Source: Streptomyces sp. NBC_00683 | Lineage (GTDB): Bacteria > Actinomycetota > Actinomycetes > Streptomycetales > Streptomycetaceae | NCBI RefSeq assembly: GCF_036226745.1 | Contig: NZ_CP109013.1 | Coordinates: 4,712,001-4,776,000, forward strand | DNA length: 64,000 nucleotides | Direction: 5' to 3' | Part shown: one piece after another, positions 8,035-16,272 of the stretch | Layout: every line of letters begins with the position of its first letter | How positions within the stretch are numbered: the first letter of the stretch is position 1 | Notes under the pieces: generated by a model | What the model saw: only the letters and a program-made list of their open reading frames with translations | Told to the model about the DNA's origin: nothing | Database searches by the model: none | Translations under genes and position numbers: made by a program

Positions 8035-9255
8035 CTAGAACGGTGTCAGGGTCAGCCGTGCCCCCGTGGGTGCGGTGTCCTGGATGTACGAGGCGAAGTC
8101 GGCCACGTCGTCGAAGGCGAAGCCGTACGCCTTGCCGTCCTGGGTTGCCGCGTGGATGGCCGCCGAGTAGTGGTTGGTCAGCGGCGAGGACCGGTAGAAG
8201 GCGGCCGGGTCCGTGGTGGGCTGGGACGGGTTGCTGATCAGCGTGGAGCGGTTGAAGCCCGCGCCGAGGACGGCGGCGACGGGGCCGGTGGTGCCGTCGT
8301 TGGGGGCGGCGAGGTTGCCGTCGCAGAAGAGCACGTCGCGGGTGGTCGGCCTGCTGAACGAGACCGACGCCGGTCCGCCGAACACGAACTTGTCGCCGCG
8401 GACCCGGCCGGTGAAGGCGCCCGCGTTGGTGGTCACGGTGAGGTCCTTGCCCGTGTAGGTGCTCCACACCTCGTCGATGTACGGGGCGAAGTAGTCCTTG
8501 GCGAAGATCCCCGCGTCCAGACCGTGCCCGGGGGCGATGATGCGCCGGTCGGCCACGACCAGGGGTGCGAACTCGGGGATGGCGCTGACGGCGGCGAAGG
8601 CCTGTGCGCGTCCGCCGTCGCGCAGGGTGCCGGTCGTCTGGTCCTTGGCGCCGGTCAGACCGATGCTCATGGGGACGCTGAACATGTCGACCATGGTGGT
8701 GTTGCAGAACATCCCGGAGGAGTTGTACGTGAACTCCGCGCAGTCGTGCAGCACGGAGTAGTTGGGGTCGGAGGTCACCCAGCCCGCGGGGTACTGAAGG
8801 GCGGCGTTGCCGTTGCCGTCCGCCACCGCCTTGAACTTCAGCCTGTCGCCCAGGGCGACGTAGATGCGGCCGGACATGTACGGCAGCGACAGCTTCGTCT
8901 CCCCGCTGCCAGACAGGGCGATGGCGTAGTCGGTGAAGCCGTCCGCGCCGTTGTCCGAGAGGGATATCGGAGCCAGGGTGCCCTCGGGCGTGACCCGGAC
9001 CTGCTTGCCGTCCTGGTTGCCCACGATGTAGACGAACACCGAGGAGTTGGCGAACGAACCGGAGTTGTTGACGATCGTCAGCGGGAGGGCGCCGGCCGCC
9101 GCGGCCTTCGTACCGCTGCCGGCCGAGTCGTCGGAGTCGACCGTGGCGAGGGCGTGCGGGGCGATCACGGCGATGGCGGGGACGGCCACAGCGGCTCCGG
9201 CAAGAGCGGTGAGCAGCTTGCGGCGGGAGACGTTGCGCTGGTGGCGGGGGGTCAT
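8035..9255 (-). CDS. Secreted GH64 beta-1,3-glucanase (thaumatin-like fold)
   Basis: Predicted endo-beta-1,3-glucanase of family 64, which releases oligosaccharides (typically laminaripentaose) from fungal or algal beta-1,3-glucan. The 406-aa protein has a Tat-type signal (SRRKLLTALAGAAVAVP). Its body has family features: FVYIVGNQDGKQVRVTPEGTLAP near the N-terminus, LPYMSGRIYVALGDRLKF, and a C-terminal domain with VVADRRIIAPGHGLDAGIFAKDY and APYIDEVWSTYTG. AAGGAAG is the ribosome site. It lies downstream of a GH16 glucanase on the same strand, separated by a strong hairpin, so the two may be one co-regulated but partly uncoupled unit. Confidence 0.88.
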   Translation of the reverse strand: MTPRHQRNVSRRKLLTALAGAAVAVPAIAVIAPHALATVDSDDSAGSGTKAAAAGALPLTIVNNSGSFANSSVFVYIVGNQDGKQVRVTPEGTLAPISLSDNGADGFTDYAIALSGSGETKLSLPYMSGRIYVALGDRLKFKAVADGNGNAALQYPAGWVTSDPNYSVLHDCAEFTYNSSGMFCNTTMVDMFSVPMSIGLTGAKDQTTGTLRDGGRAQAFAAVSAIPEFAPLVVADRRIIAPGHGLDAGIFAKDYFAPYIDEVWSTYTGKDLTVTTNAGAFTGRVRGDKFVFGGPASVSFSRPTTRDVLFCDGNLAAPNDGTTGPVAAVLGAGFNRSTLISNPSQPTTDPAAFYRSSPLTNHYSAAIHAATQDGKAYGFAFDDVADFASYIQDTAPTGARLTLTPF

Positions 9256-9298
9256 GTGAGGGTTCTTCCTTCGTGCGGGTACGTGTGGGGAGCTGTGT

Positions 9299-9337
9299 GG
9301 AGTCCGGCCCCCGGCGGATGTGTGGGGGCCGGACTCC
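9299..9337 (-). terminator. Hairpin between GH16 and GH64 genes
   Basis: A perfect 14-bp inverted repeat (GGAGTCCGGCCCCC and complement) with an 11-nt loop, just after the GH16 stop on the minus strand. It likely terminates or attenuates read-through into the GH64 gene. Confidence 0.75.
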
Positions 9338-9342
9338 GGGGG

Positions 9343-10617
9343 TCAGCCGACGGTCCACTTCTGGTTGGCTGCCCCGGTGCACGTCCAGATCTGGAGCCGG
9401 GTGCCGTCGGCCGAGGAACCGCCCTTGGCGTCGAGGCACTTGTTCGCCCCGGTGTTGGTCAGGTCGCCGGCCTGCGTGTGGACCCACTTCTGGGCCCCGG
9501 TGCCGTTGCAGGTGTAGAGCTGGACGACCGCGCCGTCCGCGGTGGAACCGCCCTGCACATCCAGGCACTTGCCCAGAGCGCGCACCGTTCCGTCGGTGCC
9601 CAGGGTCCACTTCTGGGCGTCGACGCCGTTGCAGCCGTGCAGCTGGATCGGGGTGCCGTCGGCGTTCGAGGCACCCGCGACGTCGACGCACATGCCGCCG
9701 ATGCCCTTGATCGGGCCGGTCCTGCCGGTGCCGCCGCCGGAGCCGTCCGAGGTGGAGACGCGTACGTAGTCGACGGTCATGGTCTGCGGGAAGGCGGTGG
9801 AACCATCAGGGCTGCCGGGCCAGTTACCGCCGACGGCCAGGTTCAGGATGATGAAGAAGGGGTGGTCGAAGACCCACTTGTTGCCGTTCACATCGGCGGG
9901 TGTGCGGGTCTGGTAGGTCTGACCGTCCACCGACCAGACGAGGGCGTTCGGGCTCCAGTCGACCGCGAAGGTGTGGAAGTCGTCGGCGAACGCCTTGCCG
10001 CCCGGCAGGCTGTACGAGGCGCCGATGCCGGCACCGCCGGAGTAGCCGGGACCGTGGATGGTGCCGTGGACGGTGTTGGGCTCGTAGCCGACGTTCTCCA
10101 TGATGTCGATCTCGCCGCTGTTCGGCCATCCCGCACTGCCGAGGTCGTCGCCGAGCATCCAGAAGGCCGGCCAGATGCCCTGGCCGCGCGGAATCTTGAT
10201 CCGGGCCTCGTAGCGGCCGTACGCCTGTGTGAACGTCCTCGCGGTGTTCAGACGGGCCGAGGTGTACTGGCAGGCCCCGTACCAGCACTGGAGGCCGGAG
10301 CCGCTGCTCTTGCGAGCGGTGATGACCAGGTTCCCGTTGCCGTCCAGGGACGCGTTCTGGGTGCTGTTGGTGTAGTACTGCAATTCGTTGTTGCCGTTGC
10401 CCGAACCTCCGGTCTCCAGGGTCCACTTCGAGGCGTCCGGCGCGCTGCCCGCGGCACCGTTGAACTCGTCGGACCACGTCTGCGCGGCGGCGGAGGCGGC
10501 GTTGGCCCGCGTGGTGGCGGGCCCGGTCGTGGTGATCAGGAGTGCGGCGGAGAGCGCGGCGGAGAGCAGGAGGACCAGTCCGCCTAGTGACCATCTGCGT
10601 GAGCGGTGAGCGGCCAT
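9343..10617 (-). CDS. Secreted GH16 beta-1,3-glucanase with ricin-type CBM13
   Basis: Predicted laminarinase (424 aa). The Sec signal peptide is followed by a GH16 catalytic domain (about residues 45-285). Its catalytic segment is GEIDIMENVG, with nucleophile E169, D171 and acid/base E174. WPAFWMLG, typical of laminarinases, precedes it. A Gly/Ser linker leads to a ricin-B-type lectin module (about 300-424) with three QKW repeats (DAQKWTLG, GAQKWVHT, NQKWTVG), a carbohydrate-binding domain. A 12-bp LacI-type palindrome lies about 80 bp upstream of the start. Together with GH64 it gives a set for beta-1,3-glucan breakdown. Confidence 0.93.
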   Translation of the reverse strand: MAAHRSRRWSLGGLVLLLSAALSAALLITTTGPATTRANAASAAAQTWSDEFNGAAGSAPDASKWTLETGGSGNGNNELQYYTNSTQNASLDGNGNLVITARKSSGSGLQCWYGACQYTSARLNTARTFTQAYGRYEARIKIPRGQGIWPAFWMLGDDLGSAGWPNSGEIDIMENVGYEPNTVHGTIHGPGYSGGAGIGASYSLPGGKAFADDFHTFAVDWSPNALVWSVDGQTYQTRTPADVNGNKWVFDHPFFIILNLAVGGNWPGSPDGSTAFPQTMTVDYVRVSTSDGSGGGTGRTGPIKGIGGMCVDVAGASNADGTPIQLHGCNGVDAQKWTLGTDGTVRALGKCLDVQGGSTADGAVVQLYTCNGTGAQKWVHTQAGDLTNTGANKCLDAKGGSSADGTRLQIWTCTGAANQKWTVG

Positions 10618-10697
10618 GGGCTACGTACCTTTTCTGTGGGGAAGAGCAGGACGCGGAGCCGGCGGGGGACGTGCGGAAGCGCGTGCGGGAGCGTTCT

Positions 10698-10709
10698 GAG
10701 AGCGCTCTC
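10698..10709. promoter_or_regulatory. LacI-family (CebR-like) operator candidate
   Basis: The perfect 12-bp palindrome GAGAGCGCTCTC shares the GAGCGCTC core with the CebR operator consensus TGGGAGCGCTCCCA. It is placed about 80 bp before the GH16 start, so repression released by glucan oligosaccharides is plausible. No LacI-type gene lies in the window. Confidence 0.55.
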
Positions 10710-10879
10710 GTCCTGCGGTGTTCGCCGCCGACGGAGCCTGATGGTACGCAGATGCCCCGGCTCGGCCAACTGTGGTTTCAACGATGAAATCGCCCTGACC
10801 TGGCGTTATTTGAGCGAGCGTCACAAAGCCTGGATCGCTTAAGGCGCTTTTAATTCGGCCTTAAGTCCGAAGGCACGGT

Positions 10880-10885
10880 TAGCCT
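10880..10885 (+). promoter_or_regulatory. -10 box TAGCCT, leaderless
   Basis: TAGCCT ends seven bases before the GTG start of the 202-aa protein. Confidence 0.45.
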
Positions 10886-10892
10886 CCCGTGG

Positions 10893-11501
10893 GTGGGCTT
10901 CACCAACTTCGCACGCAAGGTCCGCGACTCCTCCCTGCCGTACGGGCACCGGGTGGTCTCGCTCCGTTCCTGCGTGCAGCTCTACCGGCCGATCGGCTTC
11001 GAGGCGACGGTGAGCTATCTCGCGCACAAGGCCGGCCCGTTCCGCACGGACGAGGACGCCCTGCTGCGCGCCCTGGGCGTGATCGAGGCCAGCAGGGCGG
11101 CGTGGCAGCTGGAGTTGGGGGAGTACGCGGCGGAGCGGGCAGAGGCGAAACGCCGCGGGCTCCGTACCCCGGGCCCCCGCGAGCGCAATCCGAACAGCCC
11201 TGAGTACTGGTACGGCGCGCGGCGCGAGGCGGCGCTGCACGCCGTGGGCCATTGGCGGGTACGGCTGCGCAACGCGGGGCTCACCGACGAGCTGAGCCGC
11301 ACCGTGGAACTCTGTGCCGCCGACTGCCTGGAGGCGGACGGGGCGTCGGGGGAGCGGGAGCGGGCTCGACTGGCAGCCTGCGCCGAAGCCCTGGAGCGGG
11401 GTATGGAGCCGCCCGCCTACCGGGATGACGCGGCCACGTATTTTCATCACCGGGATCTGCTGCGCGTGGTGAGGCTGATACGTACGGCGGACGTGAACTG
11501 A
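10893..11501 (+). CDS. Conserved hypothetical protein, 202 aa
   Basis: Not recognised. It is a soluble, charged, probably all-helical protein with no signal peptide, membrane segment or familiar catalytic motif. It is rich in Arg, Ala and Glu, with Trp/Tyr clusters (EYWYGARREAALHAVGHW). The GTG start is chosen for the TAGCCT box seven bases upstream. Codon use is normal for the genome, so it is probably real. The next gene (sulfurtransferase) starts 27 bases after the stop with its own good ribosome site, so co-transcription is likely. Confidence 0.65.
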   Translation: MGFTNFARKVRDSSLPYGHRVVSLRSCVQLYRPIGFEATVSYLAHKAGPFRTDEDALLRALGVIEASRAAWQLELGEYAAERAEAKRRGLRTPGPRERNPNSPEYWYGARREAALHAVGHWRVRLRNAGLTDELSRTVELCAADCLEADGASGERERARLAACAEALERGMEPPAYRDDAATYFHHRDLLRVVRLIRTADVN

Positions 11502-11528
11502 CGACGGACGACCAGGGGGAGAACGGGC

Positions 11529-12440
11529 ATGACCGACGACACGGGAACGACGGATGGCTCGGGAACGGCCGGCGGCGTCGGAAGCCTGCCGGGGCCGCTC
11601 GTCGGTGCCGACTGGCTCGCGGCGCGGATCGCGGATGCGGGCCTCGTGGTCCTCGACGCCTCGGTGGGTGCGCACCGCGAGGCGGGTCTGCGGATTCCCG
11701 GGGCGCGGCGCTTCGACATCGACGGGGTGATGTCCGACGACGCCGGGCCGCTGCCGCACACGATGCCCGGTGCCCGTCGCTTCACCGAGGAGATGCGCGC
11801 CCTGGGGGTCGACGGCACGGACACCGTGGTCGTCTACGACGCTGCCGGGATCTACTCCAGTGCCCGCGCCTGGTGGATGCTGCGGGCCATGGGCTTCGAC
11901 CGGGTCGCGGTGCTCGACGGTGGCCTGCCCGCATGGACCGCGGCAGGTCTGCCGGTCGAAAGGGCAGGGAAGGCGCAGGCGGCGCAGGAGGCGGGTTGCG
12001 CGAAGGGGGGCGCCGAGCGCGCCGGTGACTTCACCGCCCTCCCGCGCGACGGAATGCTGGTCGGCAGCGGTGCGGTGGTCGCCGCCCTGGCCGACCCGCG
12101 TTCCGCAGTCCTCGACGCGCGTTCCCGTGAGCGGTTCGCCGGTACGGGGGCCGAGCCGCGGCCGGGGCTCAGGCCTGGCCACATGCCGGGGGCGCTGAAC
12201 CTGCCGTTCGGGGAGATCCAGCGTGACGGCCGGATGCTTCCGGCCGAAGAACTGCGCGCCTCCTACCGTGCGTTGGCGGGGGAGCGGGAACGCCTGGTCG
12301 TCAGCTGCGGATCGGGTGTCACCGCCTGTGTCCTGGCGCTGGGTGCCGAACTCGCCGGATACCGCGAGGTGTCCGTGTACGACGGTTCGTGGAGCGAGTG
12401 GGGGCGGCCGTCGGAACTGCCGGTCGTGACCGGCGAGTAG
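11529..12440 (+). CDS. sseA: Sulfurtransferase (thiosulfate / 3-mercaptopyruvate type)
   Basis: Two-domain rhodanese protein (303 aa) that moves sulfane sulfur to a thiophilic acceptor such as cyanide or a thiol. The N-terminal inactive rhodanese domain has GAGIYSSARAWWML-type sequence (VVVYDAAGIYSSARAWWML). The C-terminal domain carries the catalytic loop CGSGVTA with Cys260, the mercaptopyruvate-type signature (CRKGVTA would indicate thiosulfate type). GHMPGALNLPF is the conserved CH2-like motif. GGGGGAG precedes the ATG. Confidence 0.9.
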   Translation: MTDDTGTTDGSGTAGGVGSLPGPLVGADWLAARIADAGLVVLDASVGAHREAGLRIPGARRFDIDGVMSDDAGPLPHTMPGARRFTEEMRALGVDGTDTVVVYDAAGIYSSARAWWMLRAMGFDRVAVLDGGLPAWTAAGLPVERAGKAQAAQEAGCAKGGAERAGDFTALPRDGMLVGSGAVVAALADPRSAVLDARSRERFAGTGAEPRPGLRPGHMPGALNLPFGEIQRDGRMLPAEELRASYRALAGERERLVVSCGSGVTACVLALGAELAGYREVSVYDGSWSEWGRPSELPVVTGE

Positions 12441-12498
12441 AGCTGTTCGGCCGGTGGCGTCGAGGGACGCCGGAATGAGTGCCGTGGACCGCGCGGCT

Positions 12499-12556
12499 GA
12501 GTACGTGCGCGCATGCTGCGGTGGGACCGTCTCCCGCACGGTGGACGCACGTACTC
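12499..12556. other. Structured spacer element with nested inverted repeats
   Basis: The outer arms GAGTACGTGCG (12499-12509) and CGCACGTACTC (12546-12556) are perfectly complementary over 11 bp. Inside them an imperfect stem (TGCGGTGGGA with TCCCGCA) is possible. It lies between sseA and the small membrane gene, whose ribosome site GAAAGG follows shortly after. It could be a terminator, an RNA leader or a dyad for a regulator. Confidence 0.5.
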
Positions 12557-12612
12557 CGCAGCGCTGAAAGGCAGCCGCGCATGTTCCCTGCACCCCCGCC
12601 CCCGCTCCGCCC

Positions 12613-12927
12613 GTGGCCCGCCCCCGCCCCGCATCTACCCGGCAGGTCGTCCTGGTCGCCGTGATCTGGTGCGTACCCCTCGCCGCCCTGGGCATCCTGG
12701 GCTTCCTGGTGCTGATGGTGGCGCTCTGGGGCGCGGCATCCGGTGAGTCCCCCGCGTCGTTCCTGCTGGGTGCGGCCGGTGTGCTCGCCGCGGGGGCCGC
12801 CGTACTGACCGGCCTGTACCGCTCCCCTCCGCTGCGCCGCATGACCCCGATGGGACGGCTGGCCCTGCTCGGCGCGGTGGTGTGGCCGTTCCCGGTGATC
12901 ACCCTGGCGTACGCGCTCAACAGCTGA
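12613..12927 (+). CDS. Small membrane protein, two to three TM segments; start uncertain
   Basis: Unrecognised 104-aa protein with hydrophobic segments at about residues 11-40, 47-66 and 84-102. The only start in this frame is a GTG without a ribosome site. A good site (GAAAGG) instead serves an ATG at 12581 that opens a Pro-rich N-terminus in another frame and stops at 12664. That Pro-rich stretch looks like a natural beginning for this protein, so a frameshift in the C-run around 12591-12610 is possible, either real or a sequence error. Confidence 0.6.
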   Translation: MARPRPASTRQVVLVAVIWCVPLAALGILGFLVLMVALWGAASGESPASFLLGAAGVLAAGAAVLTGLYRSPPLRRMTPMGRLALLGAVVWPFPVITLAYALNS

Positions 12928-12939
12928 ACCGGCACCGGG

Positions 12940-15405
12940 TCACTCGCGGGCGCCCGCCGTTTCTACCGGCCGGGTGCGCATCGCGGCGAGCGCGGGCAGT
13001 ACGGCGGAGACCGTCGCCAGTACGGCGCTCGCGGCCACCATGGCTCCGAGACCCGCCCAGGGCACGACCACCGGGGAGCTCACGGAGAGCAGTTCCAGTG
13101 CGCCCTTGACGCCCAGCAGGTTCAGCCCGGCCACCGCGCCCCCCAGGACGGCGCCCACCGCCACCACCATCAGCGCCTCGGCCGCGACCAGTCCGACGGC
13201 CTGTGCCTTCGTGGCGCCGGTCAGCCGGAGCACCGCCAGATCGCGAATCCGGTCGGAGGTGGCCATGACCAGGGTGTTCGCCAGGGCGATGCCCGTGTAC
13301 AGCAGGGCGATTCCCAGGATCAGCAGCAGGCCCGCGCGGGTGTTCCCGCTGGTTCCCGGGTGGTGCGCAGCCATCCAGGCGTCCTTCGTGAGGACCGGGG
13401 TGCCGCTGGCCCGGCCGGTCTGCCCGAGCAGGGCGCCGACAGCCGAACGGTCCGCTCCGTCACGGAGTTTGATGTCGACACGGTCGACGGCCGCGCCCGC
13501 CGCGTTCTTCGGGGTCACGTACACGCCGTTGTTCCCCGTGCCGACCCGCAGCACCGCCGCGATACGCAGCGACACCTTTCTGCCGTCGCCCAGCCAGACG
13601 CTCACCCGGTGCCCGACGGTCCTGGTCGCCCATTCCTCGTTGACGACGATGGAGTTGTCGTCGAGGTCGCCGATGCGGCCGGCGGCGAGGGGGAGGTCCG
13701 CGGTCGCGGCCAGGGCGGCCGGGTCGACCGCTCGGGCGTCCGACCTGATGAGCGCGGTGCCTTCCTCCAGGACGGTGACGGACGTGGAACGGGAGGCGCT
13801 GCTGATGGCTTCGGGGATGCCCCGTACCCGCTGCACGAAGCGCGGGTCCAGCGGGCCGTTCCCGCCTGCCACGTAGTCCGCCCGGGTCTGCTGCGCCGTC
13901 TCGGTGGCCTTTGCCTCGTTGATCGTGGCCACGGTGCCCAGCAGCGAGGCGGCCAGGGCGACGGTGACGAGGACGGGCGCGGCGACGGCCGCGGTGCGGC
14001 GGATCGAGGTGGAGGCGTTCTGCCGGGCGAGCAGGCCCGTGGCGCCGGGGAGCCGGGCGGGCAGCCAGGTGAGCAGGCGTGTCAGCGGGCGCAGGAACAG
14101 GGGGGCGAGCAGGGCGAAGCCCACGATGAGCCACAGCGGCTGGAGGATGTACGTCTTCCGCTTCAGTACGTCCCCCGGGTCGGTCAGCAGGGACCAGAAG
14201 AGCAGTCCCAGGCCGGTCAGCAGGACCGCCGCCCCCAGCAGCAGGCGGCTCGGCGGCATGGGCCTGCTGTCCACAGCGGATTCGCGGAGTGCTTCCACGG
14301 GCCGGATCCGCCCTGCCCGGTACGAGGAGGCGACCACTCCGGCGAGTGCCACGCCGAGGCCCGTCCAGAACGCGGTGTGCAGCGGCCAGTTGGCGTCCCC
14401 GATGGCGAACCACGCCGGGGCGAGACCCTCGTCGACGAGCCACGCGGCCAGCCGCGGCGCGGCTGCCTCGCCCAGCAGACATCCGGCGGCGGCGGCCAGC
14501 ACACCGATCACGCACGCCTCGGCGACGACCATGCGCCGTACCTGCCCGGGGGTGGCTCCTGCGGTGCGGAGCAGCCCGAACTCCCTCCTGCGCTGGGCCA
14601 CCGCGAAGGAGAACGTCGAGGCGACGACGAAGACCGAGACGAAGCCGGTGATGCCTGCCGCCGTTCCGAGCATCGCGTTGACGGCGGTCAGTGCCTCGCT
14701 GTCCCGGTCGGGATCGGGGTCGGCCCGGCGCCGGTCGTCGCCGGTGAGGACGCTCATTCCGGGAACGGACCCGGTCAGCTCACGTACGTCGTCGGCGCCG
14801 GCGTGCACCACCACGGCGTCGACGTCCGGGTGGATACGGGCGGCCTCGGCATCGCTGAAGAACACCGCGGTCTCGAAGCCCGCGTCCGCCACCGTGCCGA
14901 CCACTGTCCGTACCCGGATGTGCCCCGGCGCGGTGACCCGGACGCGTTCGCCGACTCGCGGGACCGTGGCGCCGCCCGCCGTCACGACGATCTCGTCGGC
15001 CGTCCGGGGAGCACGGCCCGTGGTGAGTCGGTACGGGGTGGCGGCGGCGATGGACCACGGGTGGCCCGTCAGGCTCTTTCCGGCGAGCTGCACCGGGAAG
15101 GTCCGGTCCTCGGCCGTACGGCCCAGCCCGGTGAGCGCGGCGGCGAGACTCCCCGGCACGGGCCGGGGGTCGGAGAGCCGGGCGGTACGGTCCCCGACGG
15201 GCGTGGCGACCCGCAGGGTCTCCGAGGCCCGCACCACCACGGGGGCGGCGGCGAACCGTTCCGGGGAGTGCTCCGGGGCGTCGAAGGTCGCCGCCAGCGC
15301 CAGGCCCGTCATGGCGATCAGCCCGACGCCCAGGGCGAGCGCGACGAAGGAACCGACGAACGTGACCCAGCGGGCCCGCATCGAGCGCAGTGCCAGGATC
15401 AGCAC
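12940..15405 (-). CDS. ABC transporter permease, FtsX/MacB-type, large
   Basis: 821-aa membrane protein with two FtsX-type permease halves. TM segment 1 is near the N-terminus (WVTFVGSFVALALGVGLIAM), TM groups lie at about 255-385 and 425-490, a second extracellular domain follows, and three C-terminal helices end at about residue 810. The pattern of one N-terminal helix, a large outer domain, then three helices, repeated, is that of lipoprotein/peptide/antibiotic export permeases. Its GTG start overlaps the stop of the ATPase gene by 7 bp (GTGCTGA), so the two are translationally coupled. The divergent two-component system next door is the likely regulator, by context. Confidence 0.9.
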   Translation of the reverse strand: MLILALRSMRARWVTFVGSFVALALGVGLIAMTGLALAATFDAPEHSPERFAAAPVVVRASETLRVATPVGDRTARLSDPRPVPGSLAAALTGLGRTAEDRTFPVQLAGKSLTGHPWSIAAATPYRLTTGRAPRTADEIVVTAGGATVPRVGERVRVTAPGHIRVRTVVGTVADAGFETAVFFSDAEAARIHPDVDAVVVHAGADDVRELTGSVPGMSVLTGDDRRRADPDPDRDSEALTAVNAMLGTAAGITGFVSVFVVASTFSFAVAQRRREFGLLRTAGATPGQVRRMVVAEACVIGVLAAAAGCLLGEAAAPRLAAWLVDEGLAPAWFAIGDANWPLHTAFWTGLGVALAGVVASSYRAGRIRPVEALRESAVDSRPMPPSRLLLGAAVLLTGLGLLFWSLLTDPGDVLKRKTYILQPLWLIVGFALLAPLFLRPLTRLLTWLPARLPGATGLLARQNASTSIRRTAAVAAPVLVTVALAASLLGTVATINEAKATETAQQTRADYVAGGNGPLDPRFVQRVRGIPEAISSASRSTSVTVLEEGTALIRSDARAVDPAALAATADLPLAAGRIGDLDDNSIVVNEEWATRTVGHRVSVWLGDGRKVSLRIAAVLRVGTGNNGVYVTPKNAAGAAVDRVDIKLRDGADRSAVGALLGQTGRASGTPVLTKDAWMAAHHPGTSGNTRAGLLLILGIALLYTGIALANTLVMATSDRIRDLAVLRLTGATKAQAVGLVAAEALMVVAVGAVLGGAVAGLNLLGVKGALELLSVSSPVVVPWAGLGAMVAASAVLATVSAVLPALAAMRTRPVETAGARE

Positions 15406-16139
15406 GGGACCACCGCCAGGGCGGTCATCCGGGCGGCGACCTGCTCGGCCGACGGGTCGTCCAGCTCGTCCCGTATCGAACCGTCGGCCAGGAACACCAC
15501 CCGGTCCGCGTAGGAGGCGGCCACCGGATCGTGCGTCACCATGATCACGGTCTGGCCGCCGTCGGCCATGGCCCGCAGCAGCGTCAGGACCTCGCGGCCG
15601 GTCTGCGAGTCGAGCGCGCCCGTCGGCTCGTCACCGAAGAGCACCTCGGGGCGGGTGACCAATGCCCTGGCCAGCGCGACGCGTTGCTGCTGCCCACCGG
15701 ACAGCTCGCCGGGCCGGTGCCGCGCCCGGTCGCCCAGGCCGACCCGTTCCAGGACCGCGCGTACCTCGGACCGTTCGGGCCTGCGGCCCGCCAGCCGGAG
15801 CGGGAGCGCCACATTCTGCTCCGCGGTGAGCGCGGGCAGCAGATTGAAGGCCTGGAAGACGAATCCGATCCGTTCCCGGCGCAGCAGTGTCAGCTTCCGC
15901 TCGCTCAGTCCGGTCAGGTCCGTGTCGCCGAGGAACACCCGGCCGGCCGTCGGACGGTCGAGTCCGGCCGTGCACTGGAGCAGCGTCGACTTCCCGGAGC
16001 CGGACGGGCCCATGATCGCGGTGAAGGAGCCCCGGGGGATGGTCAGGCTGACAGCGTCGAGGGCGGTGACCGCGTCGGAATGCTTCCCGAAGGACCGGGT
16101 GACCGAGTCGAGCCTGACGGCGGTTGGCTGGTTCGTCAT
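15399..16139 (-). CDS. ABC transporter ATPase, LolD/MacB type
   Basis: 246-aa ATP-binding subunit for the FtsX-type permease it overlaps. Walker A GPSGSGKST, Q-loop region FVFQAFNLLPALTAEQNV, signature LSGGQQQRVALARAL, Walker B VLFGDEPTGALDS and H-loop VTHDPVAA are all intact. Its order and spacing match the family that powers FtsX permeases in peptide export or resistance. Confidence 0.95.
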   Translation of the reverse strand: MTNQPTAVRLDSVTRSFGKHSDAVTALDAVSLTIPRGSFTAIMGPSGSGKSTLLQCTAGLDRPTAGRVFLGDTDLTGLSERKLTLLRRERIGFVFQAFNLLPALTAEQNVALPLRLAGRRPERSEVRAVLERVGLGDRARHRPGELSGGQQQRVALARALVTRPEVLFGDEPTGALDSQTGREVLTLLRAMADGGQTVIMVTHDPVAASYADRVVFLADGSIRDELDDPSAEQVAARMTALAVVPC

Positions 16140-16198
16140 GCGTTCAAGTCAATCGGCGGCGTGCGGCGCACACATCGCAGCGAGGGGGAGTCTGCGGG

Positions 16199-16235
16199 GT
16201 GGAGCCAGCTCCACCTCCGGCCACCCGCCAGGTGG
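16199..16235. promoter_or_regulatory. Two dyads between divergent ABC and two-component genes
   Basis: GTGGAGC-CA-GCTCCAC (16199-16214) is a perfect 7-2-7 dyad. CCACC-CGCCA-GGTGG (16221-16235) follows 6 bp later. The second ends 25 bp before the -10 box of the kinase gene. They are candidate binding sites for the response regulator encoded here. Confidence 0.5.
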
Positions 16236-16260
16236 GTGGTGGGGTCCGGCCCGCGCTGTC

Positions 16261-16266
16261 TACCGT
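16261..16266 (+). promoter_or_regulatory. -10 box TACCGT, leaderless
   Basis: TACCGT ends six bases before the ATG of the histidine kinase, with no ribosome site. Confidence 0.55.
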
Positions 16267-16272
16267 GCGCTC

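Larger units (their letters stand above)
10618..10892. other. Divergent control region of the GH16 gene and the 10893 gene
   Basis: Contains the GH16 promoter area with a LacI-type palindrome at 10698-10709, an AT-richer patch near 10840-10865 with TTAAG repeats (GCTTAAGGCGC and GGCCTTAAGTCC), and the TAGCCT box of the rightward gene. No gene is supported. Confidence 0.5.

Noticed and set aside
7969..10587. Long rightward open frame of over 800 codons across the two glucanase genes
   Set aside because: It is the antisense of GH64 and GH16, which have clear signal peptides, catalytic motifs and lectin repeats. Long antisense frames are expected at this G+C content.
13360..15544. Overlapping rightward open frames of more than 500 codons opposite the ABC permease
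   Set aside because: Composition is Arg/Gly/Ser-rich with no domain, and the minus-strand permease has normal membrane topology and coupling to its ATPase.
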